A stretch of 64,000 nucleotides of DNA from assembly GCF_000317515.1 (NCBI RefSeq), contig NC_019738.1:6102001-6166000 (forward strand), in the 5' to 3' direction. This DNA is from Allocoleopsis franciscana PCC 7113 (GTDB lineage Bacteria > Cyanobacteriota > Cyanobacteriia > Cyanobacteriales > Coleofasciculaceae). The position numbers and the translations under genes were made by a program. Numbering within the stretch: the first letter of the stretch is position 1; every line of letters starts with the position of its first letter. Below are positions 38,300 to 47,479 of the stretch, in pieces. A model generated the notes under the pieces. It ran no database searches and was not told the origin of the DNA. It saw nothing but the letters and a program-made list of their open reading frames with translations.

Positions 38300-39085
38300 A
38301 TGACCCCTTCCTCAGACGTAGAAACTGCATCCCAGAGAAGCTTAGAAGATTTAGAAAACGACTACCTCGACGATGACGACTTGCCGAATGATGTCGAGAT
38401 GTCGCTATTCGACCACTTAGAAGAGTTGCGGCGGCGGATTTTCTACTCGCTGATTGCTGTAGCTGTGTGCGCCATTGGCTGCTTTGCGGCAGTTAAGCCC
38501 ATTGTCAAGTTACTAGAAGTTCCAGCGCAGGGTGTCAAGTTTCTACAACTGAAGCCAGGAGAATTCTTTTTTGTCTCCTTGCAAGTTGCTGGGTACAGTG
38601 CATTATTAGTAGCTAGTCCCTTTATTCTTTACCAAATTATCCAGTTTGTTCTGCCAGGACTGACGCGCCGCGAACGACGCCTCATTGGCCCTGTGGTATT
38701 GGGTTCGAGTATCCTATTTTTCACGGGTTTAGGATTTGCCTACGTTGCTTTGATTCCGGCTGCCATGAACTTCTTTATTAGTTATGGCGCAGAGGTTGTT
38801 GAACAACGATGGTCGATTGACTCTTATTTTGGCACGGTTCTGCTACTGATGTTTAGTACTGGATTGGCTTTTCAAGTTCCAATTATTCAGCTTCTATTGG
38901 GTCATTTAGGAATTGTATCTTCGCAGCAAATGCTATCAGGTTGGCGTGTAATTATCCTCGGTGCCACTGTATTGGGAGCCGTGCTAACCCCTTCTACCGA
39001 CCCTCTTACCCAAAGCTTACTGGCGGGTGCTGTGATTGGTCTTTACTTTGGAGGTATTGGTTTAGTTAAACTCTCAGGAAAATGA
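38300..39085 (+). CDS. tatC: Twin-arginine translocase subunit TatC
   Basis: The core Tat receptor, which recognises RR signal peptides of folded proteins. The 261-residue protein has an acidic N-terminal extension ([17 protein letters not shown]), the hallmark [17 protein letters not shown], six membrane helices and the conserved [24 protein letters not shown](split) and [18 protein letters not shown] regions. PhoX (926) and the Rieske protein (40653) in this window both carry plausible RR signals. Convergent with a hydrolase gene 12 bases away. Confidence 0.96.
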   Translation: MTPSSDVETASQRSLEDLENDYLDDDDLPNDVEMSLFDHLEELRRRIFYSLIAVAVCAIGCFAAVKPIVKLLEVPAQGVKFLQLKPGEFFFVSLQVAGYSALLVASPFILYQIIQFVLPGLTRRERRLIGPVVLGSSILFFTGLGFAYVALIPAAMNFFISYGAEVVEQRWSIDSYFGTVLLLMFSTGLAFQVPIIQLLLGHLGIVSSQQMLSGWRVIILGATVLGAVLTPSTDPLTQSLLAGAVIGLYFGGIGLVKLSGK

Positions 39086-39097
39086 TGGTTTTAAACG

Positions 39098-40012
39098 TTA
39101 CCTCTGCCGAGAACGAGTAAGCTCTACTAAAGAGCGAATCGCGTGACGATATCGAATATTGTTAAAGAAGCTATCTCCATTATTGTGTTTGGCTTCGGAA
39201 ACTAGCAGTAGTTGTTTAGGTTGAGGAGCTTTTGTATACAATGTTTTGCTCATAGCTGCTGGAATATAAGGGTCAGCCGTGCCATGAACGAACAGAACAG
39301 GCATCTTTAAGGATTTAACTTTAGCTACCGAGTCAAATCGTTGGGTTAGGAGTAGCTTTACCGGAAAGAGCCTAAATTTAGGTTGTCGTTCTACCATCTG
39401 CTGCATTGAAGTAAAGGAGCTTTGTACAATAAGTCCGGCGGCTTCTGGATGCCGTCGTGCTAGTTCAATGGCAACTGCACCGCCTAAAGAATGACCATAC
39501 AAGTAAATTTGGCTGGCAGGAACACGCCGTTTTTTAACTAAATAATTCCAGGCGGTTTGAGCATCCTGATACATCCGAGATTCGCTAGGAATACCACCTT
39601 CACTACGACCATAACCTCGGTAATCCATTAACAATACCGAAAACCCCATTTGCCCAAAGCGTCGAGCCTGATTGACATTCGCTCCGATGTTGATTCCATT
39701 TCCATGCAAATACAACAAGGTTCCCAATTTCGGTTTATTTGTAGGAATCCACCAGCCATGAATTCGTTCTACTTTGCCGAAGCCAGTTTGAATGGGTAAC
39801 CAAACTTCTTGGTAACGAAGATTCAAGTCTGTAGGCGTCTTTTGAATTACATAGGTTGGCTTGAAAATCAAGTGTTTTTGTACCACAAGCAGGACTAGAC
39901 AAGCCAGTATGTAGACACTCGCCAAGCCTCCCATCAGGATGATTGTCAAGCGTCTTCCTAGAGGTAACAGTCGCCGCACGAGAAGAGGGTGTCGCAGGTT
40001 TCGTCTGCCCAT
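39098..40012 (-). CDS. Membrane-anchored alpha/beta hydrolase
   Basis: A 304-residue serine-hydrolase-fold protein. It has an N-terminal basic region and one membrane helix (TIILMGGLASVYILACLVLLVV, split from LRHPLLVRRL). The oxyanion block is LYLHGNGINIG, followed by MDYRGYGRSEG, the nucleophile elbow YGHSLGG (about residue 167), the acid in VHGTADPYIP and the catalytic His in SEAKHNNGD. The type resembles BEM46/FrsA-like hydrolases. The active domain could face the periplasm or lumen. Substrate unknown. Confidence 0.88.
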   Translation of the reverse strand: MGRRNLRHPLLVRRLLPLGRRLTIILMGGLASVYILACLVLLVVQKHLIFKPTYVIQKTPTDLNLRYQEVWLPIQTGFGKVERIHGWWIPTNKPKLGTLLYLHGNGINIGANVNQARRFGQMGFSVLLMDYRGYGRSEGGIPSESRMYQDAQTAWNYLVKKRRVPASQIYLYGHSLGGAVAIELARRHPEAAGLIVQSSFTSMQQMVERQPKFRLFPVKLLLTQRFDSVAKVKSLKMPVLFVHGTADPYIPAAMSKTLYTKAPQPKQLLLVSEAKHNNGDSFFNNIRYRHAIRSLVELTRSRQR

Positions 40013-40095
40013 TCCAGCACTAGGGGGTAAGGTGAAGAATCAACTTGAACGGTTTGATTTCTAGCTACAAGCTCTACCACCCTAATTTCATACGG

Positions 40096-40413
40096 CTAAA
40101 AATCTTCCAACATCCATTCGGATGCCCTCTCACCCATTTCCAGCGGAATACTCACCGCTTTACCCAGGCGCGGACGTTCGCGAGTTTCCTGGATATAAGT
40201 TTGTACCTGTGCTACTCCGCCCCAAGCATTGAGATAATGAGCCACTGTATCTAAATGCTCTAGGTAATCAGCCTCAGATAAGGGAAAAGACGCCTGTTCC
40301 AGGTATTTCCACATAACCTGCACAAAAATCTTACCCTGAGTCCGTCGGATTTGAATGTCATAAGAGCGTCCCCACTTATAGAGCAGGAGTTGGCGCAAGT
40401 CCTGTCCTGTCAT
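40096..40413 (-). CDS. DUF3067 family protein
   Basis: A 105-residue cyanobacterial/chloroplast-conserved protein of unknown function, recognised by MTGQDLRQLLLYKWGRSYDI, VQVMWKYLEQASFPLSE and HLDTVAHYLNAWG. It is soluble and acidic at the C-terminus (ERASEWMLEDF). ATG 40413 gives the family start; an upstream start at 40434 would add seven residues. It is divergent from petC with about 240 bases between. Confidence 0.85.
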   Translation of the reverse strand: MTGQDLRQLLLYKWGRSYDIQIRRTQGKIFVQVMWKYLEQASFPLSEADYLEHLDTVAHYLNAWGGVAQVQTYIQETRERPRLGKAVSIPLEMGERASEWMLEDF

Positions 40414-40652
40414 AGCCCTGTTTACCTTAACCATTGGTTTACATTTCGTTACAAATCTGACGCTTCTTTACTTTATGATACGGTGTTAAAGAATGTAATA
40501 ATACTCATAGATCAAGCCGTGAATCCTTGTGCTGCAAGGATTTTGGCAACCCTGCTAGCTATTGAATTGCTCTACATTCTTAGAGCGGGGTTTATAAATT
40601 CTGGGAAAATGACCAGAGTTGTTAAAAAAAATATACCGTTAGGCGTTTAGTT

Positions 40653-41195
40653 ATGGCTCAAGTTTCTGGCTCGGCTGATGTTCCTGATATGGGGCGTCGT
40701 CAATTTATGAACCTCTTGGCATTTGGTACCATAACGGGCACATTTGTCGGAGCGCTCTATCCCATTGTCAAGTTTTTCATTCCTCCCTCCAGTGGGGGTG
40801 TCGGCGGTGGTGTTACAGCCAAAGACGCTTTAGGCAATGACATTATCGTCAGTAGTTTTGTCGCGAGCCATAGTTCAGGCGATCGCACCTTAGCCCAAGG
40901 ACTCAAAGGAGACCCCACCTACGTGGTGATCACCGAAGATAAAGCGATCGCAGACTACGGGATCAACGCCGTATGCACCCACCTCGGATGTGTCGTTCCC
41001 TGGAACGCCAGCGAGAACAAGTTCATGTGCCCTTGTCATGGTTCTCAGTACAACAATGAGGGCAAGGTGGTGCGAGGCCCCGCGCCCCTATCGTTGGCAT
41101 TGGTTCATGCCACCGTCACCGAAGATGATAAGCTCTCCTTTACCCAGTGGACAGAGACCGACTTCCGTACCGGCGAAGCTCCTTGGTGGGCTTAA
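40653..41195 (+). CDS. petC: Cytochrome b6f Rieske iron-sulfur protein
   Basis: Carries the 2Fe-2S centre that oxidises plastoquinol in the b6f complex. The 180-residue protein has an N-terminal Tat-type anchor ([20 protein letters not shown]), a Gly-rich hinge (SSGGVGGGV), and the two cluster boxes CTHLGC (about residue 109) and CPCHGS (about 128), with [12 protein letters not shown] after. It is followed by petA at a short distance, the standard cyanobacterial petCA operon. A hairpin AATCCTTG/CAAGGATT at 40522-40541 lies upstream and might be a leader element. Confidence 0.98.
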   Translation: MAQVSGSADVPDMGRRQFMNLLAFGTITGTFVGALYPIVKFFIPPSSGGVGGGVTAKDALGNDIIVSSFVASHSSGDRTLAQGLKGDPTYVVITEDKAIADYGINAVCTHLGCVVPWNASENKFMCPCHGSQYNNEGKVVRGPAPLSLALVHATVTEDDKLSFTQWTETDFRTGEAPWWA

Positions 41196-41317
41196 GAGTT
41201 AAAGGTTGAAGGTTTAACGGTTGATAGCGTAGCGGTAGCGAGCCTGCAAACGTCAGGTTTTCCACACCGGCAACCCCCAAGATTAGCTTAATGAGTTTTG
41301 AGTTTTTTGGCTTAAAG

Positions 41318-42310
41318 ATGAGAACACCTTCGTTATCGGTGATGTGCAACGTCCTCAGCAAGCGGATAATCACCAGAACCCTTGTGCTTGCTTTGGCAAC
41401 CCTGGCATTTTTCTTGATTAGTGATCTATCGCTTCCCCAGTCAGCAGCAGCTTATCCCTTCTGGGCGCAGCAAACCGCTCCGGAAACTCCTCGCGAAGCC
41501 ACTGGGCGCATTGTTTGTGCCAACTGTCACTTGGCAGCTAAACCTACAGAAGTAGAAATTCCCCAATCTGTAAAGCCAGATACTGTATTTGAGGCTGTCG
41601 TTAAGATTCCCTACGACTTGAGTTCACAGCAAGTCTTGGGTGATGGCTCCAAAGGCGGTCTGAATGTGGGTGCAGTGGTCATGTTGCCCGAAGGCTTCAA
41701 GATTGCCCCTGAAGACCGAATTCCTGAAGAAATGAAGGAAAAGGTTGGCGGACTTTACTTCCAACCCTACAAAGATGGTGAGGACAATGTAGTTATTGTT
41801 GGTCCTCTACCCGGTGAGCAATATCAAGAAATTGTTTTCCCTGTCCTTTCTCCGAATCCCAAAACCGATAAAGGGATTTACTTCGGTAAGTACCCCGTTC
41901 ACGTCGGCGCTAACCGAGGACGGGGTCAAGTTTACCCCACTGGCGACAAGAGCAATAACACCGTCTACAACGCTTCTAAAGCGGGTACGATTTCTCAAAT
42001 TGCCAAGGTTGAAGAAGGTGGCTATGAAGTTACCATTCAGACCGAAGATGGATCAACCGTGGTTGATACAATTCCACCTGGCCCAGAGTTAATTGTCTCC
42101 GAAGGGCAGAAAGTGGTAGCCAACGAGCTTCTAACCAGTAATCCTAATGTGGGTGGATTTGGTCAGGCTGACAAAGAAGTCGTCTTACAAGACCCCAATC
42201 GAGTGAAGTGGTTGATGCTCTTCATCGGTGCAATTATGCTGTCTCAAACCCTGCTGGTTCTGAAGAAGAAGCAGATTGAGAAGGTACAAGCGGCTGAGAT
42301 GAACTTCTAA
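41318..42310 (+). CDS. petA: Cytochrome f (apocytochrome f)
   Basis: The c-type cytochrome of b6f that passes electrons to plastocyanin or cytochrome c6. Its signal peptide ends QSAAA, with the mature N-terminus YPFWAQQ whose Tyr is the axial heme ligand. The heme site is CANCH. The large lumenal domain includes [16 protein letters not shown] and [14 protein letters not shown], and the C-terminal anchor is [20 protein letters not shown]. Frames open at 41291; ATG 41318 (MRTPSLS...) gives a 330-residue protein nearest the usual length. Second gene of petCA, closed by a good terminator. Confidence 0.97.
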   Translation: MRTPSLSVMCNVLSKRIITRTLVLALATLAFFLISDLSLPQSAAAYPFWAQQTAPETPREATGRIVCANCHLAAKPTEVEIPQSVKPDTVFEAVVKIPYDLSSQQVLGDGSKGGLNVGAVVMLPEGFKIAPEDRIPEEMKEKVGGLYFQPYKDGEDNVVIVGPLPGEQYQEIVFPVLSPNPKTDKGIYFGKYPVHVGANRGRGQVYPTGDKSNNTVYNASKAGTISQIAKVEEGGYEVTIQTEDGSTVVDTIPPGPELIVSEGQKVVANELLTSNPNVGGFGQADKEVVLQDPNRVKWLMLFIGAIMLSQTLLVLKKKQIEKVQAAEMNF

Positions 42311-42336
42311 ATTTTCTCCGCTAAATTCCTAATTGT

Positions 42337-42367
42337 AAGGATAGACTTTTGGGTCTGTCCTTTTTTT
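42337..42367 (+). terminator. Rho-independent terminator of petCA
   Basis: Stem AAGGATAGAC/GTCTGTCCTT (with one T-G pair) across a short TTTTGG loop, immediately followed by seven T residues. It lies 27 bases after the petA stop. Confidence 0.9.
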
Positions 42368-42391
42368 GTTGTCTGTAGTCTCAATGGAGTC

Positions 42392-42500
42392 GTAAATATG
42401 AACTACCCTCGGACAACGCTAGGGCTACGTCCGGGGTTTCTGACGTTTCATCGCAGAAAGTTGGCTAAAGCCTCCGCATTTCTTTGGGGTTTTAGCTAGA
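42392..42500 (-). ncRNA. Candidate omega-RNA 3' part / right end of TnpB element
   Basis: The end of the tnpB frame and the following bases form a hairpin (CCCCGGAC against GTCCGAGGG, 42406-42436) and then GTTCATATTTAC ending at 42392. TnpB guide RNAs in IS200/IS605-type elements overlap the 3' end of tnpB in just this way, with the guide starting after the element end. If so, the guide would begin in the petA-distal sequence near 42391. The boundary is inferred from position and fold, not from a model. Confidence 0.4.
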
Positions 42501-43666
42501 GCTTTCTGCTCTACGTCTAGGACGTTGGTTCCCAACGCCCAGTTGAGACAAACAAGCGCGGATGCCACATCCCTATCGGCTGTGTATCCGCACTTTTCGC
42601 ATTGATGAATACGTTCGCTCAACTCTTTTTTCTTCTGTGCCAAGCATTTGGGGCAAGTTTGACTTGGTTTTATTTTTTGGGCTGGGACTTCGAGAAAGTT
42701 GCCTCCAGCCTCTTCTACTTTGTACTTGATAGCACTTCGCAGCATTCCAAATCCTACGTCTAAGATTGAGCGATTCAATCCAGTTTTTTGACGTTTTCTC
42801 TTGCCCTTCTTGGCTTTCGCTGTCATATTTTTGACATTCAATGTCTCAGTAGCAACCAAGCTATTAGCGCTAGTTATTTGTGCGGCTACTTTGTGAGTCC
42901 AGTCCTGTCGTCTATTGGCTACTTTGTTCTGGAGCTGAGAAACCTTTTTTCTAGCTTTCTTCCATCTTCTTGAAGCCTTGAACTTGCGCTTCTCAGGTTT
43001 ACGCTTCCGGCGAAGTTCCTTTGACGCTTTCCTGATATCGGATTTCGCGATGGCTAGAAATCGAGGATTATCAATCTTGTCTCCGTTATCGAAAGCTACA
43101 GCCGTTAAGGTACCAATATCAATGCCAACAGCTCCAGTTCCAGTCTGACGCTGAACCTCGCACTTAACTGTTATCGAGGCCAACCATTTATTGTTTTTCC
43201 AAACAATAGTGCAAGTTGTTGGTACTCCCCAACTTCTTGCTTTGCCGCGCATTTGAATCTTACCTAGATTTGATATTTCTAGATGTCCATTACCTCCATT
43301 TGTATGCACTTTCCATCCAGCAACTCCCGGATAAGTCCATCCTCGGTAATAGCAAAATGACTTGAATCTAGGGTATTTTCCCAATCCTTGAAAGAAACGC
43401 TGAAAACCGTAATCAACACGCTTTACAGTGGCTTGTAGAGCTTGGGAACCTAACGGCTTATACTCTTCCCAGTTCTCTTTGAATTTGGGCAAAGCATTCT
43501 GCTGGTCAAAGTAATTAATAGAGCGACCTTCACGCTTATATGCTGTCTTCCTCTCGGCAAGACAAGCATTGAACAAATCCTTATGAAGCCTTCGCCAATA
43601 GTGCATCTTGACTTCTTGGGACTTGTTTGGATATAAGCGAAAAGTGACTCTACGTGTTACTATCAT
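42425..43666 (-). CDS. tnpB: TnpB RNA-guided nuclease (IS200/IS605 type)
   Basis: A 413-residue TnpB, ancestor type of Cas12. RuvC residues appear in order: GIDIGTLTAVAF (Asp), VATETLNVKNM (Glu) and TADRDVASAL (Asp). The zinc ribbon CPKC...CEKCGY sits between the last two. A basic bridge (ELRRKRKPEKRKFKASRRWK) follows the first RuvC block. All catalytic residues are present, so it is probably an active omega-RNA-guided DNA nuclease. No TnpA is adjacent, so the element depends on one in trans. ATG 43666 (MIVTRRVTFRLYP) is the usual start rather than the 43687 codon. No left-end hairpin was identified in 43667-43935. Confidence 0.93.
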   Translation of the reverse strand: MIVTRRVTFRLYPNKSQEVKMHYWRRLHKDLFNACLAERKTAYKREGRSINYFDQQNALPKFKENWEEYKPLGSQALQATVKRVDYGFQRFFQGLGKYPRFKSFCYYRGWTYPGVAGWKVHTNGGNGHLEISNLGKIQMRGKARSWGVPTTCTIVWKNNKWLASITVKCEVQRQTGTGAVGIDIGTLTAVAFDNGDKIDNPRFLAIAKSDIRKASKELRRKRKPEKRKFKASRRWKKARKKVSQLQNKVANRRQDWTHKVAAQITSANSLVATETLNVKNMTAKAKKGKRKRQKTGLNRSILDVGFGMLRSAIKYKVEEAGGNFLEVPAQKIKPSQTCPKCLAQKKKELSERIHQCEKCGYTADRDVASALVCLNWALGTNVLDVEQKALAKTPKKCGGFSQLSAMKRQKPRT

Positions 43667-43935
43667 GCTTGAAAAAATACCATTCACATGATACTAAATG
43701 CACCCCTCCCTCCGAAATAGTTCTCATGCTGTATACTGAATTCACTTGCATCTTGTGCTTGTTACTAAGTACAGACGCAAGGTAATCACTTCAGAAATAC
43801 TCCAAAGATTGGAGCAAATTATTTCTGAACTGTGTCAAGAGCATTAAATATTGTCTCAAAAGGATGCGATCGCCTCGGTTAAGGGAAATCTAACATTAGA
43901 CCAGACCGCAGAGCAAAAAACGGGAGAGTAGGGAA

Positions 43936-44394
43936 ATGGCATCCAATGACTTCCAACCTGAACCAATTGTTGCTACAGAGCAAGAGCAGACTCAGTTGGC
44001 AAAATTAGACGAGATTTTAAGCATCCCGCTTGAGGGAGAAATGGCATCATTGCCACGGCTGTGTACCTCAACCGGTGAGCAAGTCGAACTGCCTGAATCG
44101 GTCTTTCATTTGCTACGTCAACTGGTGCATCAGTTACTCTTAAGCAAGGGAGTGGCTCTAACAACTTTTCATCAGCCCTTAACCATCTGGGAAGCTGCGA
44201 CTTTACTTAATGTCCAATCGAAAGAGGTAGAGCAACTCCTCGATACAGGAACAATCCCTTTCTCTCAGGCGGGTATGCGACGCCGGATTAGAGTTGAGGA
44301 TCTAATGATGTACAAAAAGCAGCAGGCAAACTTGCGGCGGCAAGAATTCGCAGAACGGACGCCGATAAGCCAAGAGTTTAAGCCCGGTGAATAA
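43936..44394 (+). CDS. Excisionase-type HTH protein (orphan antitoxin-like)
   Basis: A 152-residue protein with a small winged-helix/excisionase domain at about residues 78-132 (PLTIWEAATLLNVQSKEVEQ, then LLDTGTIPFSQAGMRRRIRV) and an acidic N-terminal region (PEPIVATEQEQTQLAKLDEI). In cyanobacteria such proteins often precede a PIN-domain toxin gene as antitoxin. Here the next 270 bases hold no gene, so it is an orphan. A good GGGAGAG-type ribosome site precedes the ATG. DNA binding is likely; the target is unknown. Confidence 0.8.
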   Translation: MASNDFQPEPIVATEQEQTQLAKLDEILSIPLEGEMASLPRLCTSTGEQVELPESVFHLLRQLVHQLLLSKGVALTTFHQPLTIWEAATLLNVQSKEVEQLLDTGTIPFSQAGMRRRIRVEDLMMYKKQQANLRRQEFAERTPISQEFKPGE

Positions 44395-44472
44395 CTAACA
44401 GCGATCGCTTTCTGAATAGGGAGCAAAAGCACCTAGTGCATGACGGCAAAAGTTTCTGACCACCTCTGTGCA

Positions 44473-44506
44473 AGCAGGGGAGCGGGGGAGCGGGGGAGCA
44501 GGGGAG
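44473..44506. repeat. G-rich GGGGAGC tandem repeat
   Basis: Imperfect tandem units GCAGGGGA/GCGGGGGA run through 34 bases in the 271-base gap between the HTH gene and the CHAT gene. This simple repeat recurs in cyanobacterial intergenic DNA and could form G-rich structures. There is no other feature in 44395-44665. Confidence 0.8.
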
Positions 44507-44665
44507 ATTTTAGCTGGTCAGTTATTTCTGCCACCCTAGTCTAGGCACATCTTAAATAATGCGAGATACTCACAAAGGTCGATACCCCTGAGAGAGAATC
44601 GGAGGATAGTTGATTTAGGGGAAGGCGTTGTCGATTTGTAGTTAGACTTCTGCCGTGAGGTGCCT

Positions 44666-46081
44666 ATGAAATCAGTAGTGAGTCGCATTAGCTTATTGCT
44701 GGCAGCATTACAGCTTACAGGAACGCTGGGTGCAGCACCTGTGCAGGGACGAACCATCAACCCACAATCTGACTCGCGTCGCACCCATTCCCTGACTCAA
44801 GGGCAAATTCTTCAAGCCCAAACAGAGATTCCTGTTGTTCCCACACACTTATTTGCTCTTGATCGAGATAATCTGTCTGTTGCGGTGCCCCTAATTGAGC
44901 AAACCTGGGAAAAAGATTTTGAGGGATACTTTGGCGCTAATTTCTCAAATGACTCAATGACAGTCCAGAAAATTGGCGATACTCTCTCGCAAATTGCGAC
45001 TCAAACGGGGAAAAAACCTGCTCTAATTTACATGGTTCCTCGCCCGCAACAACTAGAACTGATACTCATTACTCCCGATGGTGAACCGATTCATAAGCGT
45101 GTCGTAGCAGCGAATCGCGATGAGTTGCTACGGCAGGCACAAGAGATGACCCGATTTCTGATCAACCCTGTGTTCAGGGACACTAACCAATATCGAGCAC
45201 CAGCCCAGCAACTTTATCAGTGGATGATTGCCCCACTAGAGGCAGACCTGCAAGCTCAAAAAATTGACACGCTGATCTTTTGTGTGGGTGGCGGTTTGCG
45301 GACTTTACCCCTAGCGGCTTTGCATGATGGGAAGCAGTTTCTGGTAGAAAAGTATAGCTTCTCTCGCATCCCAGCTTTCAAACTAATTAATAAAGTCTAC
45401 ACCGATTTGAGGAAGTCGCCTGTACTAGCGATGGGTGCGTCGGAATTTAAAGACCAAAATCCCTTGCCCGCTGTACCGATAGAATTATCGACAATTACGA
45501 CAAGCCTAGGGCAAGGGAAATCCTTCCTCAATCAAGAGTTCACCCTGACCAATCTCCAATCGCAACAAGCCTCACAGCCCTATCAGATTATTCACTTAGC
45601 CACTCATGCCGCCTTCCAACCCGGAGAACCCAAAAACTCTTACATTCAGTTTTGGGACAAGAAGCTAACGTTGGATCAGATGGGGCAGTTCCCTTGGAAC
45701 AAGACACCCCTAGAATTATTAGTGTTGAGTGCTTGTGAGACAGCGATCGGAGATAAACAAGCCGAATTAGGCTTTGCCGGGTTAGCCGTGCAGGCCAGAG
45801 CGAAGTCCGCGATCGCTAGTTTGTGGCAGGTCAGCGATGCCGGAACATTGGGGCTAATGACACAACTTTATCAGGAGCTGAAAACCGCCCCCATTAAAGC
45901 CGAGGCTCTTCGTCAAGCTCAGATCGCGATGCTCAAAGGACAGGTGCGATGGGAAGGGGGTCAGTTGCACACCCCCACAGAGACGGTTCCTTTACCCTCA
46001 GAACTCGTCATGATGGGGCATGAGGATTTTTCCTCTCCCTACTATTGGGCGGCTTTTACTATGGTCGGTAGTCCTTGGTAG
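44666..46081 (+). CDS. Exported CHAT-domain caspase-like protease
   Basis: A 471-residue protein with a signal peptide (MKSVVSRISLLLAALQLTGT, cleavage near VQG) and a C-terminal CHAT domain from about residue 165. The catalytic His314 (HLATH) and Cys357 (LSACET) are intact, and the end is AAFTMVGSPW. The whole region from EKDFEGYFG to the C-terminus aligns by eye with residues ~1,370-1,727 of the giant protein at 31-36 kb, sharing [31 protein letters not shown] and VLAMGASEFK. So this is the protease module alone, with its own export signal. GAGG before ATG 44666 sets the start. Substrate and cell role are unknown. Confidence 0.9.
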   Translation: MKSVVSRISLLLAALQLTGTLGAAPVQGRTINPQSDSRRTHSLTQGQILQAQTEIPVVPTHLFALDRDNLSVAVPLIEQTWEKDFEGYFGANFSNDSMTVQKIGDTLSQIATQTGKKPALIYMVPRPQQLELILITPDGEPIHKRVVAANRDELLRQAQEMTRFLINPVFRDTNQYRAPAQQLYQWMIAPLEADLQAQKIDTLIFCVGGGLRTLPLAALHDGKQFLVEKYSFSRIPAFKLINKVYTDLRKSPVLAMGASEFKDQNPLPAVPIELSTITTSLGQGKSFLNQEFTLTNLQSQQASQPYQIIHLATHAAFQPGEPKNSYIQFWDKKLTLDQMGQFPWNKTPLELLVLSACETAIGDKQAELGFAGLAVQARAKSAIASLWQVSDAGTLGLMTQLYQELKTAPIKAEALRQAQIAMLKGQVRWEGGQLHTPTETVPLPSELVMMGHEDFSSPYYWAAFTMVGSPW

Positions 46082-46130
46082 CTCTAAAGTACGGGCCAGA
46101 TAGGGATTGGCAAGAATAAATAAACTAGCG

Positions 46131-47321
46131 ATGAGCCAGCCTCTGCGGATTCTACAAATTATTCCTTCGATTTCCCTGGTTTACGGTGGCCCTAGTCAGA
46201 TGGTAAAAGGGCTTTCATCCGCATTAGCCTCTCAGGGGGTAAACGTTACAGTGCTCACAACGGACTCGAATGGAGATGTGGGACAACTACCTCTGGATGT
46301 TCCCCTAAATCAACCCGTAGAGCAAGATGGCTATCAAGTGCGATACTTTCGCTGTTCTCCCTTCCGCCGCTATAAGTTTTCTCTTGACCTTTTGCGCTGG
46401 TTATGGCAGGAAGCAAGAGAATTTGATCTGGCTCATATTCATGCTTTATTTTCGCCAGTGAGTACGGCAGCGGCTGCGATCGCACGACACAAAAACCTAC
46501 CCTATATTTTGCGTCCCTTAGGTACCCTTGATCCAGCAGACTTACAAAAGAAACGACAACTCAAGCAAATCTATGCCGCACTGTGGGAACGATCCAACTT
46601 AGCCCGGGCGGCAGGCATTCACTTCACGAGTGCCCAAGAAGCCAAGATTTCGGAACGCTTTGGCATTCAGACACGAGATTTGGTGATTCCGCTAGGAGTG
46701 ACGCCGTTAGTGATGCCCCCGAAAGGAGAATCGCGGCGTCAATTGGGTATTTCAGAACACACGCCTTTGCTGCTATTCATGTCCCGAATTGACCCCAAAA
46801 AAGGTCTAAAATTGCTCATACCAGCACTGGAAAAACTGTTAGCCGAGGGAATCAATTTTCACTTTGTGCTAGCAGGAACCAATCCTCAAGACCCAGATTA
46901 TGAAAGCCAGATTACCGAACAAATTAAGACTTCTCCTCTGTTCTCCTGCACGACAATTACAGGTTTTGTAAAGGGGGAATTGAAGGCGGCGTTATTGCAA
47001 GATGCGGATTTATTTGTCCTACCTTCTTACTACGAAAACTTTGGCATTGCGGTGGCAGAAGCGATGGTTGCTGGAACACCTGTAGTGATTTCTGACCAAG
47101 TTCATATTTGGGAAGAAGTTAAAAGTACTCAGGCAGGATGGGTTTGTGCTTGTGAGGTGAATGCTTTAACGGAGTGCTTACGGGAGTCACTTCAGGATGC
47201 TGGGGAACGGCAGCACCGAGGGAGGAAGGGTCAAGAGTATGCTTTGAAGAATTATAGTTGGGATGCGATCGCGCAGCAGACGATTCAGGTTTATCGGCAA
47301 ATTCTGGAAAATCAACACTGA
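46131..47321 (+). CDS. Glycosyltransferase family 4
   Basis: A 396-residue GT-B fold retaining glycosyltransferase. The N-terminal acceptor domain opens LRILQIIPSISLVYGGPSQM, where GGPSQM is typical of the loop binding donor or acceptor. The C-terminal donor domain has FMSRIDPKKGLKLLIPAL and the E-x7-E motif ENFGIAVAEAMVAGTPVV. A TTG opens the frame at 46107, but ATG 46131 is the natural start. It probably builds a surface polysaccharide or glycolipid. It stands apart from the large polysaccharide cluster at 52-64 kb. Confidence 0.9.
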   Translation: MSQPLRILQIIPSISLVYGGPSQMVKGLSSALASQGVNVTVLTTDSNGDVGQLPLDVPLNQPVEQDGYQVRYFRCSPFRRYKFSLDLLRWLWQEAREFDLAHIHALFSPVSTAAAAIARHKNLPYILRPLGTLDPADLQKKRQLKQIYAALWERSNLARAAGIHFTSAQEAKISERFGIQTRDLVIPLGVTPLVMPPKGESRRQLGISEHTPLLLFMSRIDPKKGLKLLIPALEKLLAEGINFHFVLAGTNPQDPDYESQITEQIKTSPLFSCTTITGFVKGELKAALLQDADLFVLPSYYENFGIAVAEAMVAGTPVVISDQVHIWEEVKSTQAGWVCACEVNALTECLRESLQDAGERQHRGRKGQEYALKNYSWDAIAQQTIQVYRQILENQH

Positions 47322-47479
47322 GTACACGACACTGTTGTCAAAGATAAATTTAATTAAAAAAACAATCCATAATAGCAAGAAAGGTGTAGGCTTCCAGTAG
47401 CTAGAACCCAGCCACTCTTCATGTTGGTATTGAACGCAGACGATTCAACATCCTCGATGCCTGTCGAGAGGAGTTTCCC

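Noticed and set aside
40522-40541. Terminator or leader hairpin before petC
   Set aside because: AATCCTTG/CAAGGATT is a good stem, but with only four T residues and no evidence of an upstream transcript I left it as a note only.
44473-44506. CRISPR-like or IS-derived repeat
   Set aside because: It is a simple G-rich tandem repeat, with no spacers or leader.
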